64,000 bases of DNA from Adiantum capillus-veneris. Taxonomy: Eukaryota; Streptophyta; Polypodiopsida; Polypodiales; Pteridaceae. The notes under the pieces were generated by a model, which worked only from the letters and a program-made list of their open reading frames with translations, had not been told where the DNA came from and did not search any database. Of the stretch, positions 34,338 through 44,599 are shown one piece after another (position 1 is the first letter of the stretch; each line of letters starts with the position of its first letter). Where the stretch lies: positions 34,455,969 to 34,519,968 of the forward strand of contig CM043942.1 in the NCBI GenBank assembly GCA_014529385.2, in the 5' to 3' direction. The translations under genes were made by a program, and so were the position numbers.

Positions 34338-34361
34338 AATGTTTGTGAGTGGCTCCAATCC

Positions 34362-34658
34362 TTACATGAACATTTTACATGGTTTTCTGCATGCAAGAAC
34401 CAAGAAAGGAAGGCTGTTGCATGTGATGTTAATTCCTGCAGGAAGCCTTTGAATGGGTGAGTCCACATGAGAGGAAGAAGTTGAGCGGGGCATATGCCCT
34501 TTTGGCATGGCAAAAAAGAGAGCTTCCCTCCCTGCCGAGGAGGAGAAACTACAAGAACCGAAATTCTGTTGCCGATCGACCAGAGGGGATAGGGGTTTGC
34601 ATGTCCAGCGCTCAGTGAAATTTTCCGAAGCTGCTGAATAGGCATGGAGACGATCCAA
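34362..34658 (-). other. In-frame leader upstream of the PPR ORF, ended by TAA
   Basis: A 98-codon frame starting MDRLHAYSAASENF lies in exactly the same reading frame as the PPR protein and ends KMFM-stop at 34362-34364, eight codons before the PPR ATG. It is Ser/Arg-rich with few acidic residues (for example GSCSFSSSAGREALFFAMPK), as organelle targeting peptides are. It may be the original N-terminus cut off by a nonsense mutation, or simply 5' UTR with an upstream ORF. Confidence 0.4.
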
Positions 34659-37600
34659 AAGACAAAAGAGTAGAGATGGAACCTGCTGGAGTGCGGAGCC
34701 TCCTCCATCCTGTTGCGCTCCTCTCTACCTCCAGGCTCCAAAGCTTAAGCACTCTCGATACCGAACTTCACTGCAACAATGACCATGAGTCGGAGTGGGT
34801 GCCACTTGCAGCCTTCAAACGGCTGTCCGGTGAATTGAAGTTGCCTTCAATTGTGAAGAAAGAGAATCTGTTTGATCCGTCCAGTTGCCCTTCAAAATCG
34901 AATTCAAATTTACAGTATTATGATATTTTTTTAGGGAAAATCACCAAATTACCCCTCTAATTTGTAGAAATTCTCAAAATATCTCCCATCTCTTAGTCTT
35001 ACTTCGATATATGGTTCTCCTAATGGCTTCTAAAAAATTAAAAGCCATTAAATTTAAAATTAAAAAGTATTTTAATGGCTTCAAAATAATTAAAAAGTAT
35101 TTTTAATTCAAAGATTTCCTCAACAACAACAAAAACAGTACGCTAGTCTATATCACATAGCAACGGACAATGACGAAGCATGTAAAATGCAACAGTATTA
35201 GTTGGGAAGGACGGATTGAGAGATACCCCTCCCCGGGGGTCTATGCACAAATATACAATTTACACTTTTATACAATTTCAATATACATCAAAGTTGCAGA
35301 AGCGTTTGCATTGGGGAGGAGCTCTCATCGCCCGACCAAGCATGGAGTTTAGGTCATGAGCCAGACTGCATCCAGAGGTACCTACTGATTAGTGCTACCC
35401 CTGAATGGGTGTTATAAATGAAAGCGTACTCAAGAAAAGTATAACATTGTGGAAGGTGAATATATGTGTGCACGGTATTGCTGGAAGAGAGAGAGAGTAT
35501 AGTGGAGGATGAAATAGAGTGCACAGAGACGTGAGAGAATGACAACAGAGAGTCTTTAAATGCCACATCTAAATGAAACAGGCAACCATATATTAATGCA
35601 ATGACAAAATCTGGGCATACCATAACATCAAAAGAAAGAGTTTATAACAAAATAATTACCAGAGCACCGGACCCTATGTAGGGATGGACCGGCCCATCCA
35701 TCCACTTTCGCTCTACTACGGACAGAGAGAATTTCAATTCGCCAATAACGAGTCATAACACCTCCAACCTACCTGGGTTAGATATAAGTTGAGGCCGCTT
35801 CGCCTCCCTCCATGAACCCAAGCTCTGAAAGGATCCCAAGTACCAGTAGGTGGTAGGGTATCAATACCAACCATACCAGTTTAAGCGCCACGCCTCTTCG
35901 ATGCCCATCACCGGGTGTTTAAGCAAAGCCAAGGCAAAATCTCGATGCGTTAGCCGTGTAGGTCATTCAACCCCCGACGCACTAATCATGTAGATGAGCC
36001 TAACAAAAAGAAAAATACCTATGCAACACCCCTGATCTAGCAAACCCTTTTATCTAAGGCTAAGCGATGTAGGTGATCCTAGTCTTGTAGGGACGCTACA
36101 ATGAGAAACATAACACTTGAGTCCAATCACAATATCACTTTTCATATGCACAAACAATCTTTTCCAAGCATTTAGATTGTACAGGGTCTTTATCCTTACA
36201 TGTTAAGCATAAACCATTCAGAGCACTTCATGATCTAATCCAAAAACCATAAACTATAATCCAATCACATCACACGGGTGAGCACTCCACCCAACTCGGA
36301 TGAGGCACAACCAATCCTGCATAACCACTTTAGAATATAACATGGTTGTGAAAATTTCAGCAGCATAACCATATCCAAAAAAAAAAAACAAGAGCCACAC
36401 CGGCTTCCACCGCAAAAACCACAACCACAATCCATGAGGGAATCTCAGCCCTTAAACACCAATCATATTCACAATGAACGGACTTCCACACTTGGAGTTT
36501 GACATATCCCCTACAGTCAATCGGAGTCCACACACATACGACTCTTAAGATATGAGCTTTTCATGCATAAAATAAGTCCGACCAGCAACTAAACATGATA
36601 TAAAAATCCAATTTTGACATTTAACCATGCAAATTTGATGCATCATATCTGCACTTCGCCCCTCTAGCACATAGGGCTAGTTTTTTACCTAGAAAGGTGG
36701 AAAGCAATCATACCCATGCACATGAGGTATCCACATCAACCCATAAGGTTCCATACATCATATGAACATTCCATCACCATAAACATGATGCAAAACAACT
36801 TCGATCTTTATGTCAACCATAAACCTTAACTTCACACATATACAAAAAATAACTTTTTGACATTTTCGGGAGCATGCATAACATACAAATGAAATTATTT
36901 GACCTCAAACCAATGCATCAAGTTCAGCTCCATAATATAGACTATCACTCTATCACATCAATTTAACCATATGATACTCACACAACAAACGATAACCCAA
37001 AAAGAAAGCCACTTTAATCATATTTGCCTATGCGGTTCAGGTTGTCTAACCATAAACTCTAACATAATTTTATGGCCATCTAATAACTGAAATCAACTCA
37101 CCAAAACAAACCATAAATCATCCATAAGCGGCTCGGTTAACTCAAGATGTCATATGGTACTCCCCCTTGGTAGCACCCCTACACGCGTAGGTAAAACCGG
37201 TTATGGAAGGATTAATAACTCGCATACCCGGGGTGATAACGGAGACCTAAATACATTTTTCATCAAGTTTCATCAAGATTTTTAGTGAGTTTTCCCATCC
37301 GGCGAATCTATATAGTGGTTCTCCAAGGAGCCTGGTCAAAAAATTTGACTGTGCAGTGGGCAACAAGCTGTTTTTTGACCATATCTCTTAGTTTGTGCAC
37401 AATTTTCACATTACAGAGAAGAGAGAAAATTTTCTAAATGATGTGTTTATCTCGGGTTGATTCATAATGGTTTGTGAGTTATGACCAAAACAGCGCTCCT
37501 ACCGTTTCTATGACGTGAAACGAAAAGCGCTTTTTATGCACACATGTGATCATAAACACATTGTGTGCATCAATTAGGGTGTTAAACATGATGAAATGAT

Positions 37601-37876
37601 CATGGAAAAACTTCATAGCTACTCAATAAATCCATACATGCACTCGTATACGAAAAAAACAATCACTGAGAGGGTGACTACTCAGAAAAACAACTTAGAG
37701 AGAGAGATGATGATGGCTATGGAGTGTAGAGCTTCTCACCGTGTTTTAGAATTGATTAGAGGATGTCGAAAGGCTTCTTGCTATGCCGCAAGAGAGCGGT
37801 GACGAGAGCTGCACAGAGGTTTTCACCACGAGAGTTTTCAGAGAGCGCGTACACCGTGAAACGAGAGAGGAGATAG
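34659..37876. other. Unassigned intergenic DNA
   Basis: The first part is presumably the promoter side of the PPR gene, but no TATA box could be chosen. The rest has only short chance frames. Short AT-rich direct repeats (TTAAAAAGTATTTTAATGGC-like) occur at 35030-35110. No LTR ends, terminal inverted repeats or RNA genes were recognised. Confidence 0.35.
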
Positions 37877-38103
37877 TGTTACCATATACATGTGGTAGTG
37901 ATGTGTGTGAACACACTAGGACCGCCGGGGCATTTTTTCCCTCTTTAGGAGGTTTTTTCCCCCGTGCATTATATATACGCCCATCACTCTAGGGCTATCT
38001 ATCTTTCCATTGCACATTAAGTTATACACTCTCTATTGTGTGCCTTGAGCTTCCTTCGTCTTCTCCAAGCTGTGTGTGTTTCTTTGCAACCCTAATTCCA
38101 ACA
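37877..38103 (+). repeat. 5' LTR of Copia-4
   Basis: 227 bp, TGTTACC...TTCCAACA, with a TATATATA box at 37970-37977. The primer-binding site follows after two bases. Confidence 0.95.
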
Positions 38104-38105
38104 AT

Positions 38106-38117
38106 TGGTATTAGAGC
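38106..38117 (+). other. Primer-binding site of Copia-4
   Basis: TGGTATTAGAGC, one base different from TGGTATCAGAGC, the initiator-Met tRNA complement typical of plant Copia elements and present in Copia-1. Confidence 0.85.
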
Positions 38118-38465
38118 AAGTCATGTCCTCCCGGGCTTAGTCGCCAGTTGCTCCAGCACACGCCTGCTCACTTTCTCCGATTTCAGTGAGCTTTGGAAAG
38201 CGTTCGTAGGTCCACAAATATTTTGGATAAGCTCGTAGAGCTTGGTCTGCTCAGAATTTTGATTTGGGCTCATTTCGGCCTCCGTTTCCACTACAAGCAG
38301 TACTGCACAGGCTATTTTGTCATTTTGTGCAGAATTTCTGTCAGTGCCGTTTTCTGCATAACAGGTGCCTTATAGTCTTCTACGGTTTGTGCTATATAGC
38401 ACAGGTTGTTCCCGCTCCGTTTCTCCTATTTTCGGGCAGTTTTCACATCAGGTGCAGCATTTACC

Positions 38466-39340
38466 ATGGCTGACAACAACAACACAGATGTGTTCAAGAT
38501 GTTTGCTGCTGAGGACAGGTTGGATGGGGACAACTACCCTATGTGGGCTTATATGATGCAACATGTTCTTGTGTCAAAGGGTGTCTGGAACATTGTGCAG
38601 GGCATTGATGTACGTCTTGGTTATGAGGATGTAAGCGATGTTGAGGATGTTGTAGGTCTTGTTGCAAGGATTGTAACTGTTAGAGTTTTTTTGCCTACGG
38701 CAGAATAAGCTCGTTGGGATGTTAAGGATGCGCAGGCTCATGCATTGATTGCGTTGTCTATGAAGCGCACCATTGTTCCTCACATCCGTTCAGCAAAATC
38801 TGCAAAACAGGCTTGGGATATTCTAGCAGGTCTTTATGCAAGCCGCAATGAGGCTAAAATTGCTTTGCTGCGTAAAGAGCTGGAGTCGAAGATTATGCAT
38901 GAGGAAGATGATATGGACACTTTCCTTGCTACAGGACTAGGCAGCGTGCAGTTGAACAGGCTTTTATTGCTTCTCAAAGAAAGGGTGGTAACAGCAATGC
39001 AGCCACTTCTTATGGTTCTGCTGCAAGCGGCAAAAATACTGTTCCTAATGCTTCTGCTGGCAGCACTTCGTCTGGCAATTCTGGTGATAAGGGCAAAAAG
39101 AAGATGCATTGCCATTATTGTAAAGCTAATGATCACTTGATCAAGTCGTGTCCTAAGTTGAAGGCCAAAGAGGCTAAGAAGAAAGAGGGTGGTTCCACTA
39201 CAAATGCAGCCATTGTTGAGTCTTCTGTGAAAGGAGACTATGATGCTGATGTTGATGCAGAATGGGCTTTTAGCGCAGAGTGCACTTACAATCCTGTTGT
39301 CCATGATGCATGGTTGTCAGTTGCTGCAGATTCACATGTG
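38466..39340 (+). pseudogene. Copia-4 Gag
   Basis: Starts at ATG 38466 (MADNNNTDVFKMFAAEDRL, then GDNYPMWAYMMQ, the usual Copia Gag opening). An in-frame TAA at 38706-38708 interrupts it; it resumes as ARWDVKDAQAHALIALSM and AKQAWDILAGLYASRNEAK. At about 38937 an internal deletion with a frame change removes the middle of Gag, roughly a hundred residues by comparison with typical Copia Gags. After it the frame reads AVEQAFIASQRKGG and reaches the zinc knuckle CHYCKANDHLIKSC (Cys-X2-Cys-X4-His-X4-Cys, 39110-39151). Gag would package the element RNA; this one is non-functional. Confidence 0.8.
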
Positions 39341-42300
39341 TGGTATTTCGACAGTGGTGCTACAAAGCACATTACCTCACATCGTGAATTGTTTACCTCT
39401 CTTGAGTCTGTCCCTCATGGGAATTCAGTCACTTGTGCCAACAATGCCTCTTATCCGGTTCAGGGAGTTGGAAAGATTGTGCTTACTGCTGCAAATGGCA
39501 GTTCTTTCACACTTGTTGATGCACTTTATGTACCTTGGATCAAGAAGAATCTCTTGTCTGTATTCGCACTTGCTAGACTTGGACTTGTAGTCAAATTTGT
39601 GGATGACAGATGTACAGTTCATGATCTCAGTTTTGGTGATGAAATTGTTGCATCAGGCCTTTTGTGCCGTGGGTTGTATAAGCTCACTTTGTATGACAAG
39701 TGTGGACAAAATTTTTCAAATGCTGTTGCAGATTCAAGGGCTATTTCAGATGCAAAACTTTGGCATGCACGTTTTGGTCATCTGAATTTTGCTAGTTTGC
39801 TGCGTTTGCAGAAATTTGATATGGTTGCTTCTTTTCCGCCTCTTGAAGCACCTATCAAACATGTTTGTGAAGGCTATATTTTGGGTAAGATGCAGCTTTC
39901 TAAGTTTCCAAAGGATGGTTCAGTTCGGGCCACATGCAGGTTGCAGCTTGTGCATAGTGATGTTTGTGGGCCCATCCAAACTCCGTCCTTGGGCAATTAC
40001 CTGTACTTCGTGACTTTCATTGATGATTACTCCAGGCATGCATGGGTATTCCCGCTTAAAGTGAAGTCTGAAGTTTTTATGTGCTTCAAACAATTTCTGG
40101 CTATGGTTGAAAATGTCTCGAAATGTACTATGGGCACCCTCTCTTCCGATCGAGGGGGGGAGTATATGTCTCATGAATTTAATGCATTTCTGGCTAGTCG
40201 TGGGATAAAACACCAATGTACAATGCCTTATACACCTCAGCAAAATGGTGTTGTTGAGAGGAAAAACAGGTCACTAACGGAAATGGCACGATGTATGGTC
40301 AAAAGTCAAGCTTTGCCGCATTCTTTTTGGCTTGAGGCCATCATGTGTGCCACTTATGTACTTAACAGGTGTCCTACGAAAGCTTTGCAGTCTATTACTC
40401 CATATGAAGCATGGCATGATAGAAAGCCTTCTATTGAGCACATACGTGTTTTTGGCTGTTTGGCATATGCTTTGGTGCCACAAGTGCAGCGCAAAAAATT
40501 GGATGATAAGGCTGTCAAATGTATTTTTGTTGGTTATAGTGTTGAAAGCAAAGGTTACAGGTTGTATCATCTGTAAACAAAACGTAAACTGGTTTCACGG
40601 GATGTAGTGTTTGTGGAAGATTCTGTTCAACCCTTGCTGTCATGTACTAGAGACAGTAATGTAAGCTCACAGGACATTTATGACACTTTGTTGCCTCTTT
40701 TCAGTGGTGGAAATACGAATGTAAGTTCCAATGAGGCAAATGTACAGCCTATGGGGGTTTCTGAAAATGATACAGATCAGCCTATTACTGATGCAGATGT
40801 ACATGATGTACTTGATGAGGAAAGGGCTGAAAATGAGCAGGCTAGAGGTATGCCAAAATGGCTGGTGCACACTTTGCGTGACAGTAAATTGGATGCACCT
40901 TTGTCTAGTAGTACTCGTTCAGACTCTCGCCATGCATCTTATGCATCAGATTGTTATGATTTGGCTGTGTCTAGCTTACATGATGTTGAGGAGCCTCTGT
41001 CTTTTGATGAAGCTTAGAATTCTAAAAATTGGATTGCTGCCATGCAATCAGAATATGATGCACTTATAGAAAATGACACATGGACTTTATGTGATTTGCC
41101 TCCTGGCAAAAAGGCCATTGGTACAAAGTGGGTTTACAAGTTGAAACGCAAGCCGGATGGTGAGAGCGATCGCCATAAGGCTCGACTTGTTGCAAAAGGT
41201 TATGCACAACAAAAAGGCATAGATTATGAAGAGACTTTTGCTCCCACTTGTCGTATGGCTACTGTGCGTTTTCTATGTGCATTGGAAGCTCATTTTGGTT
41301 GGGATGTACATCAATCAGACATTGTTACTGCTTTCTTGAATGGTGACATATTTGAGGAAGTTTATGTAACGCAGCCTCGCGGTTTTGTCATAAAAGGACA
41401 AGAGGACAAAGTGTGCAGATGTAAGAAGGCTTTGTATGGGTTGAAGCAATCTCCTCGTGCTTGGTGTGAGAAAGTTGACACTCATTTGGTCAAACGAGGC
41501 TTTCGTAACAGTCCAACAGAAAGCACATTGTATGTAAAGCGTGAGGGTGATGTACTTCTCATTGTGGTTGTTTATGTTGATAATTTGTTGATCATTGGAC
41601 CAAATGAGAGACATATTGCTGAATTTAAGGCTGATTTGAATGCTACTTTCAAGATGAAAGATTTGGGGCTGTTGCATCATTACTTGGGTATACAGTTTAA
41701 GCAGTGTGATGGTGGTATTGCCTTGTGTCAGAAAAGTTACATAGACACATTGCTATGTAAATTTGGACTTGAGGATTGCAAACCTATTGCCACTCCCATG
41801 GAAACAGGTTTGAAGTTGAGTCTACATGATGCTGGTGATCCTGCTGATGTCACTCTTTACCAAACTGTTGTTGGCTGCCTCATTTATGTATGCAACACGA
41901 GGCCGGATATTCAGTTTGCAGTCTCACAGGTCAGCAGATTTATGCATAGCCCAGGGTCTAAGCATTGGCAGGCTGTCAAGAGGATTTTCCGCTACCTTAG
42001 TGGAACTTTACATCCTGGCTTGTTTTATCCCAAGGGGGGATCATTGCCGCCAGACTTACATGCTTTTTCGGACTCAGATTGGGTTGGTTGTTTTGACACG
42101 CGAGTGTCCACAAGTGGTTTTTGTTTCATGCTTGGCAGTTCATGTATATCATGGTTGAGCAAGAAGCAACCTACTGTGTCCACTTCGAGTTGTGAGTCTG
42201 AGTACAGGGCAGTCTTCACAGCTACGGTTGAGTGTGTATGGCTCGATGCCTTATGGCTGATTTGGGTGTTGGGCAGGACACTGCCAACACTATCTACACT

Positions 42301-42528
42301 GACAGTCAGAGCGCATTGGCAGTTGCGAGGAACCTAGTTTTTCATGCTCGCACAAAGCACATTGAGGTGCATTACCACTATGTCAGGGAGAGGCTCTCAG
42401 CAGGAGAGATCAGCTTGGCTTATGTGCCAACACAGGACAACCTTGCAGATCGTTTCACAAAGGCATTGTCTCGTGAGAAGCTTGAAGCTTTCCGCAAAGC
42501 TTTGGTCTTACTCCCCTTTGTGGACTGA
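39341..42528 (+). pseudogene. Copia-4 Pol: protease, integrase, RT, RNase H
   Basis: In order: protease YFDSGATKHIT (39346); GAG-pre-integrase WHARFGHLNFASLL (39761); integrase HSDVCGP, SSDRGGEY and GVVERKNR, with all three acidic residues; stop TAA 40574-40576; stop TAG 41015-41017; RT TKWVYKLKRKPDGE, TAFLNGD and YVDN (41573-41584), where the second Asp of YVDD is Asn; RNase H with FSDSDWVGC; then a one-base frameshift near 42240, after which TDSQSALAVARN and QDNLADRFTKAL follow to the end at 42528. The stops look like CAA/CAG to TAA/TAG changes: the related Copia-5 has a sense codon at both Pol positions (CAA and CAT). Confidence 0.9.
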
Positions 42529-42603
42529 TCGTGTCCTCATGGCATGGCACTTCCCTTTACTCATGTGCCAGCTCTCGTTCACCGCATCACTCCAGGGGGG
42601 ATT

Positions 42604-42830
42604 TGTTGCCATATACATGTGGTAGTGATGTGTGTGAACACACTAGGACCGCCGGGGCATTTTTTCCCTCTTTAGGAGGTTTTTTCCCCCGTGCATTGTA
42701 TATACGTCCATCACTCTAGGGCTATCTATCTTTCCATTGCACACTAAGTTATACACTCTCTATTGTGTGCCTTGAGCTTCCTTCGTCTTCTCCAAGCTGT
42801 GTGTGTTTCTCTACAACCCTAATTCCAACA
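42604..42830 (+). repeat. 3' LTR of Copia-4
   Basis: 227 bp, directly after the purine run CCAGGGGGGA, ending TTCCAACA and followed by the target duplication GATAG. Confidence 0.95.
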
Positions 42831-42835
42831 GATAG

Positions 42836-43268
42836 TAAGCAAGTAGAGAGAGAGTATCCTTCTTCTTCTTCTTCTTCCCATAAACGAGAGAGAAGAACTT
42901 ATGGAGATGGTGATGAAGAATTTGCACCACTCCGTATAATATGTAAGTATTTCCTTGCAGTAGTATACGCAACAGACGACACTGAAAACTGAGGCTTGCA
43001 GGTGATTTTATAGGCACGGTGCAAGACTGGAGTGACCCCCAAGGAAAAATCTAGAGCTAGTTTTTGGGCCAAGAATAGTTGCACAGCTTTTGGAACTTTG
43101 CTAAAAACATGCCTTTTCTTTTGGTGGTCAACTCTCCCACTTACCATCCAATTTTTACAGTAAAATTGATTAATTGAACAGTATCCGGCCAACTAATGGA
43201 ACCAAAGCTATTTTTCTTATTTTTAAAAGAGATCCAAAAATTGGGGATCTTTCGCGGATACGCGCGCG

Positions 43269-43329
<61 letters not shown>

Positions 43330-44031
43330 ACTTTAAAGAGAAGAAAACACTAAAAGAAAATAAAAGAAAAGAGAAACACCTCTTTATATGGACAGAGAAG
43401 ATCTTTTGACTTTCCACCTTCTTGTGCCTTCTCATTTCCTAAACTCACCCTTCACTTATGCACTTAATATGTTTTGAAAGATTTTTTATTTTTTTGAGAT
43501 TGGAGAGACCTAATCATCATAAATTCCCAAAATACCCCTCTAATTTGTGGTGATTTCCAAAATGATGACCAAGAATGGTCATTTATTGACCATTCCCATA
43601 GTATTGACTCCCACCATGGCTGCCGTGACTCCCAACATGGCTCCCGGCCTCCGTCGATTGCCATGGGTTGTCAACATTATGGTGTAGGGAATGGTCTCCT
43701 GCTAACCATTCCCTATTTTCAAGGCGACCTCATATAGGCGCATGCTGAGAGCCAATGGCGGGAGCACTGAAAACATGTCAAAGTTATATAAAGAGCATGT
43801 TTCAAAATTTTAATGCATGGAAGAGCACGAGATAAGTGAAATGCTAATGTATATTCCCAAAACTTAAAAGTTGTTTAAACTTCTATAGTGATTTTCTTTT
43901 GGTATTCAGATGTGAAGGGTGCAAATTTTTCTCTTCATTCATTGGAAGGGCGATTGTAGATTTTGCGCTTCATGGAGAAGTGCGTAAGGTGAATATGCTT
44001 GTCATTAGACATTTTGGGTTGCCCTTCAAAT
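42836..44031. other. Spacer between Copia-4 and Copia-5
   Basis: No gene recognised. It holds a (CG)n-(AG)n compound microsatellite at 43259-43326 and repeats of the words CATTCCC and CATGGCT near 43580-43720. Small open frames have no motif. Confidence 0.4.
43259..43326 (+). repeat. Compound (CG)n(AG)n microsatellite
   Basis: About 12 CG units followed by about 21 AG units. Alternating CG of this length is uncommon in plant DNA and could favour Z-DNA. Confidence 0.95.
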
Positions 44032-44257
44032 TTTTGAAAATTAGGGTTGCAAGGATATACACACAGCTTGCAGAAGATGAAGAAGTTCAAGGCACACAAC
44101 AAAGAGTGTATTGCTTAGTGCACAATAGAAATATAAGTTAGCCATAGAATGATGGGTATATGTACAATGCACGGGGGAGGAAATCTCCTAGTGAGAGAAA
44201 AATGCCACTACGATTCGAAGTGTGTTCACGCACATTACTACCACATATATGGTAACA
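44032..44257 (-). repeat. 3' LTR of Copia-5
   Basis: About 226 bp, aligns end to end with the Copia-4 LTR in reverse. The element-side boundary (GGTAACA at 44251-44257) is clear; the outer end (about 44032) is blurred by mutations. Confidence 0.75.
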
Positions 44258-44283
44258 AATCTCCCCTGGAGTGATACAGTGAA

Positions 44284-44553
44284 CTTGGGGGGGGGGGGGG
44301 GGGGGTGTTTCACCACAATTAAAAAATGCCTATCACGTGGATTCAACATTGGGGATTATTTTAATCTATATTTTTTCACATGTTTACATACAGAAGGGTG
44401 TTGAAAAAATGAGCTTGAATTCTTTTTTACAGATTGTATAGGAAAAGGGTCCCTTTTATTGGTGAGAAATTCACAGTTAAAGGGTTTTATGAAAAGTCGC
44501 ACGTGATATATATAGTTTTTACATATAGTGACACCCCCCCCCCCCCCCCCGAG
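44284..44553. mobile_element. hAT-like MITE with G-tract inverted repeats
   Basis: A 270-bp insertion in the 3' UTR of Copia-5. It is flanked by an 8-bp duplication ACAGTGAA (44276-44283 and 44554-44561); Copia-4 has the undisrupted site once (reads GCGGTGAA there). The ends are inverted repeats: CTTG plus 19 Gs in all then TGTTTCAC on the left, and on the reversed right end CTCG with 17 further C/G tract bases then TGTCAC. Both continue to a shared TATCACGTG about 27 nt inward. Eight-bp duplications are typical of hAT elements; there is no coding capacity. Ends were set from the duplication. Confidence 0.75.
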
Positions 44554-44599
44554 ACAGTGAATGAGAGCTAGTATATAGTGTATAGGGAAGTGACATGCC

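Larger units (their letters stand above)
37877..42830 (+). mobile_element. Copia-4, full-length mutated Copia element
   Basis: Complete LTR retrotransposon of 4954 bp: 5' LTR 37877-38103, primer-binding site 38106-38117, Gag-Pol 38466-42528, polypurine tract about 42591-42601 and 3' LTR 42604-42830. A perfect target duplication GATAG flanks it (37872-37876 and 42831-42835). The two 227-bp LTRs differ at 6 positions, all transitions, about 97.4% identity, so insertion was fairly recent. The coding region has three in-frame stops, an internal Gag deletion, one frameshift and an RT active-site change, so it cannot be autonomous. Copia-5 at 44032-46781 is a relative in opposite orientation. Confidence 0.95.

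Noticed and set aside
34676-34960. 94-codon plus-strand frame upstream of the PPR gene, a possible divergent gene
   Set aside because: No domain, no homologue recognised and no promoter evidence; it overlaps the probable PPR 5' region.
42836-44031. A host gene between Copia-4 and Copia-5
   Set aside because: Only short frames without motifs; no support.
44287-44550. G and C tracts as sequencing artefacts
   Set aside because: They occupy mirrored positions inside a structure bounded by an exact 8-bp duplication, which an artefact would not create; exact tract lengths may still be inaccurate.
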